This document shows, piece after piece, positions 35,709 through 44,278 of a stretch of 64,000 nt of DNA. How positions within the stretch are numbered: the first letter of the stretch is position 1; each line of letters starts with the position of its first letter. The notes under the pieces are model-generated. The model saw only the letters and a program-made list of their open reading frames with translations, was not told the origin of the DNA and did not search any database. A program made the translations under genes and the position numbers. The DNA is from Aurantiacibacter arachoides (lineage in GTDB: Bacteria > Pseudomonadota > Alphaproteobacteria > Sphingomonadales > Sphingomonadaceae). The stretch lies in assembly GCF_009827335.1 (NCBI RefSeq), contig NZ_WTYH01000001.1, positions 1,240,001 to 1,304,000 of the forward strand. The letters run 5' to 3'.

Positions 35709-37124
35709 GTGGCCGACAGCAATTACGACGTCATCGTTCTTGGCAGCGGACCCGGCGGCTATGTCGCGGCGATCCGCTGCGCCCAGCTTGGCCTGAAGAC
35801 CGCCATCGTCGAGCGTGAACTGCTGGGCGGCATCTGCCTCAACTGGGGCTGCATTCCCACCAAGGCACTGCTGCGTAGCGCCGAGATCATGCACTATGCC
35901 CAGCACGCCAGCGACTATGGCCTGAAGATCGCAGGCGCCATCGAGGCGGACCTCGAAGCGGTGGTGAAGCGCAGCCGGGGTGTCGCCAAACAGCTCAACC
36001 AAGGCGTGACGCACCTGATGAAGAAGAACAAGATCGCCGTCCACATGGGGGAGGGCACGCTGACTGGGCCCACCTCCATCACGGTGAAGTCTGACAAGGG
36101 CGAGGAAAAGCTCTCGGCCAAGCACGTCATCGTCGCCACCGGTGCCCGCGCGCGCGACCTGCCATTCGCCCAGGCCGATGGGGAACGCGTGTGGACCTAC
36201 CGTCATGCGATGACGCCGAAGGAGATGCCGAAAAAGCTGCTGGTCATCGGCAGCGGTGCGATCGGGATCGAGTTCGCCAGCTTCTACAACGACATGGGTT
36301 GCGATGTTACCGTGGTCGAGATGCTCGACCGCGTGGTGCCGGTGGAGGACAAGGACGTCTCCGCTTTTCTCGAAAAGAGCCTGACCAAGCAGGGCATGAC
36401 GATCATGACCGGCGCCGGCGTAGAGGCGCTCGCCGTCTCCGGCAGCGGCGTGAAGGCGAAGATCAAGGACAAGGCGGGCAAGGTTGCCGAAACCGACTTC
36501 TCCCACTGCATCGTCGCCGTGGGCATCGTGCCCAACACGGAAACCATCGGCGTCGAGACGCTGGCCGACATGGACCGCGGCTTCATCCAGATCGACCCCT
36601 ACGGACGGACCAGGTCGAAGGGCCTGTGGGCCATCGGCGACTGCACGCCGGGCCCCTGGCTGGCGCACAAGGCGAGCCATGAGGGCGTGACAGCCGCCGA
36701 GGCAATCGCGCAGGAACTGGGCAACGCAGACGTCCACCCGCACCCGCTCGACCGTTCCAACATTCCGGGCTGTACCTATTGCCACCCGCAGATCGCCAGC
36801 GTCGGCCTGACGGAGGAAAAGGCGAAGGAAGCGGGGCACGAGGTCAGGGCCGGCACCTTTCCCTTCATCGGCAACGGCAAGGCCATCGCGCTGGGCGAGG
36901 CGGAAGGCTTCGTTAAGACGGTGTTCGACGCCAAGACGGGCGAGCTGCTGGGCGCGCACATGGTTGGCGCAGAGGTCACGGAAATGATCCAGGGCTACGT
37001 TGTCGGCAAGACACTGGAGACGACCGAGGCCGAGTTGATGAACACGATCTTCCCGCACCCGACCATCAGCGAATCTATGCACGAAAGCGTGCTGGCCGCC
37101 TACGGCCGGGCGATCCACTTTTGA
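35709..37124 (+). CDS. lpdA: Dihydrolipoyl dehydrogenase (E3)
   Basis: E3 reoxidises the lipoyl groups of 2-oxoacid dehydrogenase complexes. The 471-residue protein has the FAD-binding VIVLGSGPGGYVAAIRCAQLG, the redox disulfide CLNWGCIPTK (Cys43 and Cys48), the NAD-binding VIGSGAIGIEFASFY, and the C-terminal HPTISESMHE with the catalytic His-Glu. It starts with GTG 35709 immediately after the thioesterase stop. This copy serves pyruvate dehydrogenase, judged by pdhC in the same run. Confidence 0.95.
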   Translation: MADSNYDVIVLGSGPGGYVAAIRCAQLGLKTAIVERELLGGICLNWGCIPTKALLRSAEIMHYAQHASDYGLKIAGAIEADLEAVVKRSRGVAKQLNQGVTHLMKKNKIAVHMGEGTLTGPTSITVKSDKGEEKLSAKHVIVATGARARDLPFAQADGERVWTYRHAMTPKEMPKKLLVIGSGAIGIEFASFYNDMGCDVTVVEMLDRVVPVEDKDVSAFLEKSLTKQGMTIMTGAGVEALAVSGSGVKAKIKDKAGKVAETDFSHCIVAVGIVPNTETIGVETLADMDRGFIQIDPYGRTRSKGLWAIGDCTPGPWLAHKASHEGVTAAEAIAQELGNADVHPHPLDRSNIPGCTYCHPQIASVGLTEEKAKEAGHEVRAGTFPFIGNGKAIALGEAEGFVKTVFDAKTGELLGAHMVGAEVTEMIQGYVVGKTLETTEAELMNTIFPHPTISESMHESVLAAYGRAIHF

Positions 37125-38053
37125 TGGAAGGACAAGGCACACACAGCTACGTCTCCGATCCGCGCAATGCGGACGTGTTGATCGACGTCAACGGCGATCA
37201 TTTCCCTCGCGACAAGGCCGTGGTCAGCGTGTTCGACAGCGGCTTCATGCTGGGCGACGGGGTTTGGGAAGGGCTGCGCCTCCACGGCGGGCGGCTGGCT
37301 TTTCTCGATCGCCATCTCGATCGATTGTGGCGCGGGGCAAAGGCCATCGCGATGGATATCGGCATCAGCCGCGCGGAGATGGTGCGACGCCTCTACGCCG
37401 TGCTCGACGCCAACGGCATGACGGATAGCGGAGCGCACCTCAGGCTGATGGTGACGCGCGGCATACGCTCCACGCCCTACCAGGATCCGCGCGTGGTAAT
37501 ATCTCCCGCCACCGTCGTCATCATTCCGGAATGGAAGCAACCCGCCCCCGAAACCGCAACGCGGATGCTCAGGCTGTTCACCGTCCACGTGCGCCGCGGC
37601 TATCCCGACGTGCAGGACCCGATGCTGAACTCGCACAGCAAGCTGAACTGCATAACCGCCTGCATCCAGGCGAGCGAGGCTGGCGCGGACGAGGCATTGA
37701 TGCTTGACCCGCACGGCTTTGTCGCAACCTGCAACTCCACCCATTTCTTCATCGTGCGCGATGGCGAGGTCTGGACCTCCAGCGGCGATTACTGCCTCGA
37801 CGGGATTACGCGCGCCGTGGTGATCGAGGTTGCGCGCGAGGCGGGCATTACCGTGCGCGAACGCAATTTCTCGCTTACCCATGTCTATGGCGCGGATGAG
37901 GCGTTCACCACCGGCACCTTTGCCGGCGTTGCCCCGGTCGGCAGCGTGGACGGGCGGGTGCTGGGCACTACGCGCGGTCCGATGGTGGAACGCCTGCAAC
38001 AGCTTTATCTCGCCCGCATCCCCCGCGAAGCGACAGGGAGCGCGCGGCCCTGA
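37124..38053 (+). CDS. Class IV PLP aminotransferase (branched-chain or D-amino acid type)
   Basis: The 309-residue protein belongs to fold-type IV PLP enzymes (BCAT, D-amino acid aminotransferase, aminodeoxychorismate lyase). It has SVFDSGFMLGDGVWEGLRLHGG at the start, the catalytic lysine at 173 in NSHSKLNCITAC, and EALMLDPHGFVATCNSTHFFIV for cofactor phosphate binding. ATG 37124 shares its first base with the lpdA stop. The exact substrate cannot be assigned. It is followed at once by a sulfotransferase-like gene, the same two domains that I recall being fused in some plant BCAT-like proteins. Confidence 0.85.
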   Translation: MEGQGTHSYVSDPRNADVLIDVNGDHFPRDKAVVSVFDSGFMLGDGVWEGLRLHGGRLAFLDRHLDRLWRGAKAIAMDIGISRAEMVRRLYAVLDANGMTDSGAHLRLMVTRGIRSTPYQDPRVVISPATVVIIPEWKQPAPETATRMLRLFTVHVRRGYPDVQDPMLNSHSKLNCITACIQASEAGADEALMLDPHGFVATCNSTHFFIVRDGEVWTSSGDYCLDGITRAVVIEVAREAGITVRERNFSLTHVYGADEAFTTGTFAGVAPVGSVDGRVLGTTRGPMVERLQQLYLARIPREATGSARP

Positions 38054-38067
38054 CGATCCGGATCGCC

Positions 38068-38772
38068 ATGTGGTCGGGCCCGCGCAACATCTCGTCTGCC
38101 ATGATGCGCAGCTTCGGCGCGCGGCAGGATTGCGCAGTCTCCGACGAGCCCTTTTACGGCGCCTTCCTGGCAGCCAGCAAGGCGCCGCACCCGCTGGCAG
38201 CACAAGTCATCGCGGATATGGATTGTGATTGGCGATCCGTCCTTGCCACGCTTTCTGGCGCGGCGCCGGGCGGCAAGCCCGTCTGGTATCAGAAGCACAT
38301 GCCGCATCACATGGTCGGCTCGGTTACCATCGCCGACATGCCCCATCATCGCCACGCCTTTCTGATCCGCGACCCCGCCCGGATGGTAGCAAGTTACAGC
38401 CAGAAAAACGAGATCGTCGGACCTGAGGCGTTGGGCTACGCGCAAATGCGGCGGTATTTCGAACTGGAAAGCGAGAGGGCGGGCTGCGCTGCGCCCGTGG
38501 TCGACGCCGATACTATCCTGGCCGATCCCCGCGCTACCCTGGAGCGGTTGTGCCTTGCATTAGGCATCGGTTGGGAGCCCGCCATGCTGTCTTGGGCCAG
38601 CGGTGCCCGCGATACCGATGGCGTGTGGGGCAGCCACTGGTACGACAAGGTCAACGCCTCGACAGGCTTTGGCCCGCGACCTGCCATTACGCCAACACTG
38701 ACCACAGAGTATGCCGCGGTCGCGCAAGCCTGCCGCGCAGATTACGAGGCGCTGCGCCGTTTTGCGATCTGA
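38068..38772 (+). CDS. Sulfotransferase-like P-loop protein
   Basis: The protein has MWSGPRNISSAMMRSF, a PAPS-type phosphosulfate-binding loop, and HAFLIRDPARMVASY, which matches the 3'-phosphate-binding segment of sulfotransferases. The frame continues open upstream to CTG 38050, giving TIRI before AMWSG, the beta strand the fold needs. CTG 38050 would overlap the aminotransferase stop as CTGA. I list the first ATG (234 residues) but a start at 38050 is possible. The sulfate acceptor is unknown, and some members of this group may not be sulfotransferases. Confidence 0.75.
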   Translation: MWSGPRNISSAMMRSFGARQDCAVSDEPFYGAFLAASKAPHPLAAQVIADMDCDWRSVLATLSGAAPGGKPVWYQKHMPHHMVGSVTIADMPHHRHAFLIRDPARMVASYSQKNEIVGPEALGYAQMRRYFELESERAGCAAPVVDADTILADPRATLERLCLALGIGWEPAMLSWASGARDTDGVWGSHWYDKVNASTGFGPRPAITPTLTTEYAAVAQACRADYEALRRFAI

Positions 38773-39085
38773 TCGGGATGCGACGAGCGGTTCGTCGCAA
38801 ATTTCCGGATATTGGAACGGCTTGCGACGTTTTCTCCGCAGAGGAGAGAATTGATGGAGTTCGAAATAACGGATCGTCCCCGCGACATGCAACGCCCGCT
38901 CAGCGGCGAAACCCGGCAGCTGGATGAAATCGGCCGCTATGCCTTTGGCGGATACCGGCACCTTCCCGCTCGATCGGACAGCGAGATCCAGCGTGATTTC
39001 GGCCAGCAACTCGGCTGACAGTGGCGATCTTTCAAAGCGCTGATGACAACATGGGCGTTTGCCGCTAGCGCGCTCTCGCTCGGCA
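38773..39085. other. Intergenic stretch before tRNA-Ser
   Basis: This 313-base gap separates the sulfotransferase-like gene from tRNA-Ser. It holds one possible 54-codon gene with a good ribosome site (38854-39018). Beyond that, no clear promoter, repeat or terminator was seen. The tRNA promoter should lie within the last 70 bases, but no convincing -35/-10 pair was found. Confidence 0.6.
38854..39018 (+). CDS. Possible 54-residue protein, unknown
   Basis: A 54-codon open frame starts at ATG 38854 with AGAGGAGAGA 5-14 bases upstream, a strong ribosome site. The product is hydrophilic (MEFEITDRPRDMQRPL and onward), with no membrane segment, cysteine or motif that I recognise. The frame also lies in the only long gap of the window. 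It could equally be chance, since the opposite strand is open too. Confidence 0.35.
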   Translation: MEFEITDRPRDMQRPLSGETRQLDEIGRYAFGGYRHLPARSDSEIQRDFGQQLG

Positions 39086-39175
39086 GGATGGGTGGCAGAG
39101 CGGTCGAATGCACCGGTCTTGAAAACCGGCAAGGGTGCAAGCCCTTCGTGGGTTCGAATCCCACCCCATCCGCCA
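39086..39175 (+). tRNA. tRNA-Ser (anticodon UGA)
   Basis: The 90-base sequence folds as a class II tRNA. The acceptor GGATGGG pairs with CCCATCC, the anticodon stem CCGGT pairs with ACCGG around the loop CTTGAAA (anticodon TGA), a long variable arm AAGGGTGCAAGCCCTT follows, and the T arm is GTGGG-TTCGAAT-CCCAC. The CCA end is encoded. The long variable arm and UGA anticodon identify serine. It stands alone, on the same strand as its neighbours. Confidence 0.95.
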
Positions 39176-39180
39176 GTCGC

Positions 39181-39211
39181 GGCGCACCGAAACAAACGCG
39201 TAATGTGCGCC
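39181..39211 (+). terminator. Probable hairpin terminator after tRNA-Ser
   Basis: GGCGCAC at 39181-39187 pairs with GTGCGCC at 39205-39211 around a 17-base loop, starting 6 bases after the tRNA CCA. Only CTTGG follows the stem instead of a T-run, so the strength is uncertain. Confidence 0.4.
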
Positions 39212-39310
39212 TTGGCAGGTGACATGGCTGGCAGCAGGCGTTAGAAATCTGTTTGACAATGTCCAGCAACGCGACCCCGGAAGAGGGCGCGCCTGACGAG
39301 AGGAACGCCC

Positions 39311-40189
39311 ATGACGCCGCGCATCGCCTTCAAGGCCAGGTTTGCCGCACTTGCCGCCGCAACATGTCTCGCCGGCATCGCCACACCGGCCGCGGCGCAG
39401 GGGAGTTGCACGCGCGATCAGCTGCAGGACATGGCCGATAGCTGGATCTCCGCCGTAGAGCGCGGCACAATGATGACCATGGAGCTGGGCGAATGGGTGG
39501 ATTACAACGAGAATTTCGCCCGCGGGTCGCTGGGTGGTTTCCTGGATCATCCGCGTGAAGTCGACTGGAGCCTTGCCTTGCTCGATACCGCACAGTGCAA
39601 GGTCTTCGTGGAAGCAGTCATGCTGGATGAGCAGAGGCCGCTGGTAACCGCCATGCAGTTCGGACGGGGTTTCTTTGGCGTGGGGCCGTTCGATCATATC
39701 GTCACTGACGCTGGCGACTGGCTGTTCGATGCCAATGCCACCTACGAATACGCCCGTCGCGAGAACTGGGATGTAATCCCCGAAGGCCAGCGCAACACGC
39801 GCGAGGAGTTGATCGCAGCTGCCGACGCCTATCTCGACCTGTTCAACGACGCGACCGTAGCCGTGCCCTGGGGGGAGCCGTGCGCGCGACTGGAGGGCGG
39901 TGCCTATACCGGTCGCGGTCTGCCGACCGACACCTGCAACGTCGGCGTTCCCGAGGGCGTCGAGCTCAAGAACCGTCGCTACGTGGTCGACGAAGCGCGC
40001 GGGGCGGTTAACGTATTCCTGGAATTCGGCGCAGATGCCCGACCGGACAGCCATACGTTCCGGGTCGAGAACGGCCGCTTGCGATACATCCATACCGTCA
40101 CCTATTGCGAGGAAGACAACTGCGGTTTTGATCCGTTCGACCAGATGCTTGCCAGCAATCCGGACATGCAGCCGCCCTATGCAGACTAG
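39311..40189 (+). CDS. Exported protein of unknown function
   Basis: The 292-residue protein starts at ATG 39311 behind AGAGGAA and has a signal peptide ending AAA or AAAQG near residue 30. The mature part has six cysteines, among them SCTRD near the start, PCARL, DTCNV and TYCEEDNCGF at the end, so disulfides are likely. The segment GAVNVFLEFGADARPDSHTFRVENGRLRYIHTVT could be a beta-rich NTF2-like or DUF8021-like unit, which I recall only loosely. No catalytic motif is clear. It is separated from tRNA-Ser and mltB by about 115-135 bases and is probably transcribed alone. Confidence 0.7.
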   Translation: MTPRIAFKARFAALAAATCLAGIATPAAAQGSCTRDQLQDMADSWISAVERGTMMTMELGEWVDYNENFARGSLGGFLDHPREVDWSLALLDTAQCKVFVEAVMLDEQRPLVTAMQFGRGFFGVGPFDHIVTDAGDWLFDANATYEYARRENWDVIPEGQRNTREELIAAADAYLDLFNDATVAVPWGEPCARLEGGAYTGRGLPTDTCNVGVPEGVELKNRRYVVDEARGAVNVFLEFGADARPDSHTFRVENGRLRYIHTVTYCEEDNCGFDPFDQMLASNPDMQPPYAD

Positions 40190-40303
40190 GCGGCAAGGGA
40201 GGAAAGTTGGATCATTCGCCTGGGCGCGGGGAACGGGCGTCTGGCCGCTCGGTTGATTCCAAAGCCATTCCCTTGAACGTCCGAAGGACCTAGCGTCATC
40301 CGC

Positions 40304-41350
40304 ATGACAATTTCCGCGATTAAAAAGATGGGCCTGTGTGCCGCCGCGCTGATGCTTTGCGCCAACCCCATTACCGCTCTCCCTGCCGCCGCCCAGAACC
40401 AGTCGTTCGATGCCTACCTTCAGGATGTCGCCCGCCACGCCCGGTCGGAAGGCGTATCGCAGTCGGCCATCGACGGCGTGCTTAGTGGATTGACGCCCAA
40501 CCAGCGGGTGATCGATCTCGATCGTGACAACGTGGGTTCCAGCAGCAGTTCGAGCTCGAACAGTTTTCCGTCGATGGCTGCCTACCTGCAGCGGCATAAT
40601 ACACAGGCGCGGATCGACGGGGGCCGGCGAGCACTGACGCGCATCGGCTCTACGGCGAACAGGATCGAACGCGAATACGGCGTGCCGGCGGAAATCGTCG
40701 TCGCTATCTGGGGGCACGAGACGTCCTATGGCGCGGTGATGGGCGGGTTCGACCTGCCGCGCAGCCTGGCTACGCTGGCTTGGGAAGGCCGCCGCCGCGA
40801 TCTTTTCGAACGCGAGCTTATCGACGTGATGAAGATGGTCGATCGCGGCGTGCGGCGCGATCAGCTCGTGGGGAGCTGGGCAGGCGCTTTCGGGAATGGC
40901 CAGTTCCTCCCCAGCATCTACCTGCGCCTCGCGGTGGATGGCGACGGTGACGGGGATCGCGATATCTGGAACTCGGATGTCGACAGCGTGGCCTCCATCG
41001 CCAACTATTTTCGCGATGCGGGCTGGCGTTCCGGGCAACCTTGGGCGGTGCGCGCCTATGTGCCCAACAATGCCAACCGGTCGGGCATCGCCAGCAGCCT
41101 GAACGCGCCGGTGTGCCCCCGCGTTCACGAACGCCACAGCCGCTGGCTGACCATTCGCGAATGGCGCGAGCGGGGCGTACAGCCGCAGGGTTCGCTGCCG
41201 GACGATGCCCTGGCCGCCCTGTTCGAACCCGATGGTCCGGCGGCGCCGGGTTACCTGTTAACCCAGAATTATAGGGTTATCCTCGAATACAACTGCTCGA
41301 ATTACTACGCCATGAGTGTGGGGTTGCTTGCAGATGAGATTGCCCGCTGA
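40304..41350 (+). CDS. Lytic murein transglycosylase, MltB family
   Basis: MltB-type enzymes cleave peptidoglycan glycan strands to 1,6-anhydro products. The 348-residue protein has a signal peptide ending AAAQ at about 31, a poly-Ser stretch at 79-85, and the catalytic segment VAIWGHETSYG with Glu139. GAFGNGQFLPSIYLRLAVDGDGDGDRDIW is the family's conserved core. There is no lipobox, so it is a soluble periplasmic form. It overlaps the RlpA-like gene downstream by 17 bases, and dacA follows, forming a wall-remodelling block. Confidence 0.9.
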   Translation: MTISAIKKMGLCAAALMLCANPITALPAAAQNQSFDAYLQDVARHARSEGVSQSAIDGVLSGLTPNQRVIDLDRDNVGSSSSSSSNSFPSMAAYLQRHNTQARIDGGRRALTRIGSTANRIEREYGVPAEIVVAIWGHETSYGAVMGGFDLPRSLATLAWEGRRRDLFERELIDVMKMVDRGVRRDQLVGSWAGAFGNGQFLPSIYLRLAVDGDGDGDRDIWNSDVDSVASIANYFRDAGWRSGQPWAVRAYVPNNANRSGIASSLNAPVCPRVHERHSRWLTIREWRERGVQPQGSLPDDALAALFEPDGPAAPGYLLTQNYRVILEYNCSNYYAMSVGLLADEIAR

Positions 41351-42359
41351 AGCCAGTTTCGGCCCGTTCCCAAGGCTTGCGTTAACCTTACTGGCAGCCG
41401 CCGGGTTATCGGCTTGCAGCATGATCGGCCTGGGTTCCACCGAGACTTCGATTGCTGGCCTGAGCGCCAATCAGCCTGACACCGGGCCATCGGCGGATTA
41501 CCCGGTTGTGATCGGCGGACCTTATACGATCGACGGTATCGAGTATGTGCCCACCGATACGATGAACGTGGACGAGGTCGGCTACGCTGCACTCGACGCC
41601 AGCGCGCTTGGCGTAACCGCGGCCCATCACACGCTGCCGTTGCCCAGTTATGCCGAGGTCACGTCGCTCGAAAGCGGGCTGACGATCCTCGTCCGCGTCG
41701 AGCGGCGCGGCCCGATGGCATCGAACGACCTTATCGCGCTGGCTCCTGCCGCGCTGGAACAGCTTGGCGCCGCGGCGGGTGATCCGGTTCGTGTGCGCCG
41801 GGTCAACCCGCCCGAGGATCAACGCACCCTGCTTCGCAGTGGCGCCGCCGCCTTGCCGCGGATGGATACCCCTGGCTCGCTGCTGACCATCCTCCAGCGC
41901 CGCTTGCCGATGCGCGGGGCTGCCTCGCTTGCGGCCAACCGTGCGCTGGTGCCGCAGGCTGGCGATGTCGAACCGGTCGCGATCGCGGCATCCGACGTTG
42001 TCCCGCCCGCCGCCGCCGAGCAGGCTGAGCCGGCAGAAATTGCCGTCGCGCCGTGGCCCGGCGATGCTCCGGAAGTGACGACCACGGAGGCAATTGAAGC
42101 GGGCCAGCGGGCAGCCGAAGTCGCAAACACGGCCCCCGCACCTGCTGTCGAAGGCGGTTTCATCGTGCAGGCAGCGGCATTTGCCAGCGAGGAAAACGCT
42201 TCCCGTGCCGCAGCCGCGCTGGGTGGTACGATCTCGCGATCGGGGCGCTTTTACCGCGTGCGCACCGGTCCCTTCGCTACCCGTGGAGAAGCCGAGGCCT
42301 CGCTCGCCAACGTCCGCCGTGCAGGGTATAGCGACGCGCGAATCCTGACCAGCGGCTGA
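41334..42359 (+). CDS. RlpA-like SPOR-domain lipoprotein with degenerate catalytic motif
   Basis: The 341-residue protein has lipobox LSAC (Cys28), an RlpA-like double-psi barrel (VTAAHHTLPLPSYAEVTSLESGLTILVRV, then ERRGP at 123-127), an Ala/Glu-rich linker and a C-terminal SPOR domain (GGFIVQAAAFASEENASRAAAAL, FYRVRTGPFATRGEAEASL) that should bind denuded septal glycan. In active RlpA the barrel reads NDRGP with a catalytic Asp, and an NGE segment with a catalytic Glu precedes it. Here the Asp is replaced by Arg and the NGE segment is missing, so it may be non-catalytic. ATG 41334 is preferred over GTG 41316. Confidence 0.8.
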   Translation: MRLPAEASFGPFPRLALTLLAAAGLSACSMIGLGSTETSIAGLSANQPDTGPSADYPVVIGGPYTIDGIEYVPTDTMNVDEVGYAALDASALGVTAAHHTLPLPSYAEVTSLESGLTILVRVERRGPMASNDLIALAPAALEQLGAAAGDPVRVRRVNPPEDQRTLLRSGAAALPRMDTPGSLLTILQRRLPMRGAASLAANRALVPQAGDVEPVAIAASDVVPPAAAEQAEPAEIAVAPWPGDAPEVTTTEAIEAGQRAAEVANTAPAPAVEGGFIVQAAAFASEENASRAAAALGGTISRSGRFYRVRTGPFATRGEAEASLANVRRAGYSDARILTSG

Positions 42360-42401
42360 CGTCTTTCCTGCACGTTCGCCGCGCTGTGCGGTGGAGGTTG
42401 T

Positions 42402-43646
42402 GTGAGGAAGTACCTGGCAGTGGCGATTGCAGGGGCGGCAGCCACTGGCATTGCCGCCATGCCCGCAGATCGCCCTTCCTCCGACCAGGGGCCGCGCGCG
42501 GCCACTGCCGTCGAACCGGCAGGCATCCCCGCTGGTGGATACGATCCCGCCCAGGTTCCGGCGCCTGACGACATTCCCGTTGCCCTGCTGGTCGATCTGT
42601 CCAGCGGGCAGGCCCTTTACAGCCGGGAGGCCGACCGCCGCTTCGTGCCGGCGTCGGTCACCAAGGTCATGACCGCCTACACCGCCTTCAAGCTGGTCGA
42701 TGAAGGCACGCTTCGACTGAACATGCCGTTCCTCTATACGAAGGAATTGGAGGACCAGTGGTACAACGAGGGGTCGAACATGTTCCTCCTCGCCGGGGAA
42801 CGGCCCACGATCGCGCAGTTACTGCTCGGCGTCACGACCGTCTCGGGCAACGATGCCAGCGTCGCGCTGGCGGTGGCAGGCGTTGGCTCGCTCGATAGCT
42901 GGCTGGCGCTTATGAACGCTAATGCCCAAGACCTGGGCATGGCGGATACCCACTTCGGTTCGCCGAACGGCTTCCCCGACGGCGGCCAGACCTATACCAC
43001 GGCCCGCGATCTCGCCGCCCTGGCCGAGGGCATGATCGAGCGTTACCCCGGACTTTACCGCCGGTTCTTCGGCCACCGTCTGCTGACCTGGCGGGATGTC
43101 ACGCAAGCGAACCACGATCCGGTCACGGGCTCGGTCGAGGGCGCTGACGGCATCAAGACGGGCTACACCAACGAGGCCGGCTACACTTTCGTCGGTTCGG
43201 CCGAGCGCGACGGTCGCCGCTTGGTGATCGTCATTGCCGGGGCTCCCAACGCCGGGGTGCGCAACCGCGCGGCACGCGACATGCTCGAATGGGGCTTCGA
43301 TGGCTTCGAGCGCCGCACCCTGCTGACGGGCGGCTCTATCGTCGGGCTGGCCGAGGTGCAGGATGGCTCGGCATCAAGCGTTCCCTTGCGCCTGCCTGCC
43401 GATTTCGAGGTGGCCATTCCGCGCGAAGGCGGCGGCCCGCTATCCTCCGGCGGCGACTGGCGGGTGGAGATCGTCTACCGCGGCCCCATCGAAGCCCCCA
43501 TCGCTCGCGGCGCCCCGATTGCCCGGATGCGTTTCACGATGAACGGCGAAACGGTGATGGAGACGCCGCTGGAAGCTGATGTCAATGTCGCCAGGGCCAA
43601 CGCCGCCGAGCGCGTGGCCAACGCGGTCAGCCGGTGGACGCGATGA
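42402..43646 (+). CDS. dacA: D-alanyl-D-alanine carboxypeptidase (DacA/PBP5-type)
   Basis: This low-molecular-weight penicillin-binding protein trims the terminal D-Ala of peptidoglycan stem peptides. The 414-residue precursor starts with GTG 42402 behind GGAGG and has a signal peptide. The three serine-acyltransferase motifs are PASVTK (Ser85, Lys88), SGN (148-150) and KTG (252-254). The PBP5-type C-terminal beta domain follows, ending in a helix that may anchor it to the membrane. It overlaps tmk by ATGA. Confidence 0.92.
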   Translation: MRKYLAVAIAGAAATGIAAMPADRPSSDQGPRAATAVEPAGIPAGGYDPAQVPAPDDIPVALLVDLSSGQALYSREADRRFVPASVTKVMTAYTAFKLVDEGTLRLNMPFLYTKELEDQWYNEGSNMFLLAGERPTIAQLLLGVTTVSGNDASVALAVAGVGSLDSWLALMNANAQDLGMADTHFGSPNGFPDGGQTYTTARDLAALAEGMIERYPGLYRRFFGHRLLTWRDVTQANHDPVTGSVEGADGIKTGYTNEAGYTFVGSAERDGRRLVIVIAGAPNAGVRNRAARDMLEWGFDGFERRTLLTGGSIVGLAEVQDGSASSVPLRLPADFEVAIPREGGGPLSSGGDWRVEIVYRGPIEAPIARGAPIARMRFTMNGETVMETPLEADVNVARANAAERVANAVSRWTR

Positions 43647-44278
43647 GGGGCGGGCGGTTCATCAGCCTCGAAGGCGGGGAGGGCGTTGGCAAGTCGACGC
43701 AGGCGCAGATGCTCGCCGATGCCTTGCGCGGACGCGGCCTTGCCGTTCTCCAGACCCGCGAGCCCGGCGGCACCCGCGGGGCCGAGGCGATCCGCGCCCT
43801 TCTGCTCGACCAGCAATACGATTGGGACGCCAGCGCCGAGGCGCTGCTGTTCGCGGCGGCCCGGTCGGATCATGTAACCCGCGCCATCCGCCCGGCGCTC
43901 GAACGGGGCGAATGGGTCGTTTGCGACCGCTTCGTCGATTCCTCGCGGGCCTATCAGGCGGGGGGAGACGACCTTTCGGATAACGCCGTGCTCTCGCTCC
44001 ATACCATCGGATCCTACGCACTGATGCCGGATGTCACCTTCCTGCTGCAGGCCGACGGTGCCGAGGTGGCGCAGCGTCTGGCGGAACGCGACAGCGACGG
44101 GGCCGACCGGATCGGAGCCAAGTCCGCCGATTACCACTTGCGCGTCGCCCGGCGTTTCCGCGATCTTGCCGCGATGGACGCTGAACGCTTCGTGCTGATC
44201 GACGCTTCGGGATCGCCGCACGATGTGCATGGCCGCATCCTGCGGGCGCTGGCGCCCCTGCTGGGCGAGGGCGGGTGA
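43643..44278 (+). CDS. tmk: Thymidylate kinase
   Basis: Thymidylate kinase phosphorylates dTMP to dTDP. From ATG 43643 (211 residues) it has Walker A GGEGVGKST at 11-19, REPGGTRGAEAIR, the DRFVDSSRAYQ segment (DR motif) and the lid region near ADRIGAKSADYH. The ATGA overlap with dacA decides this start over GTG 43634. It overlaps holB by GTGA, and the tmk-holB-metG-tatD order is common in alphaproteobacteria. Confidence 0.93.
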   Translation: MRGGRFISLEGGEGVGKSTQAQMLADALRGRGLAVLQTREPGGTRGAEAIRALLLDQQYDWDASAEALLFAAARSDHVTRAIRPALERGEWVVCDRFVDSSRAYQAGGDDLSDNAVLSLHTIGSYALMPDVTFLLQADGAEVAQRLAERDSDGADRIGAKSADYHLRVARRFRDLAAMDAERFVLIDASGSPHDVHGRILRALAPLLGEGG

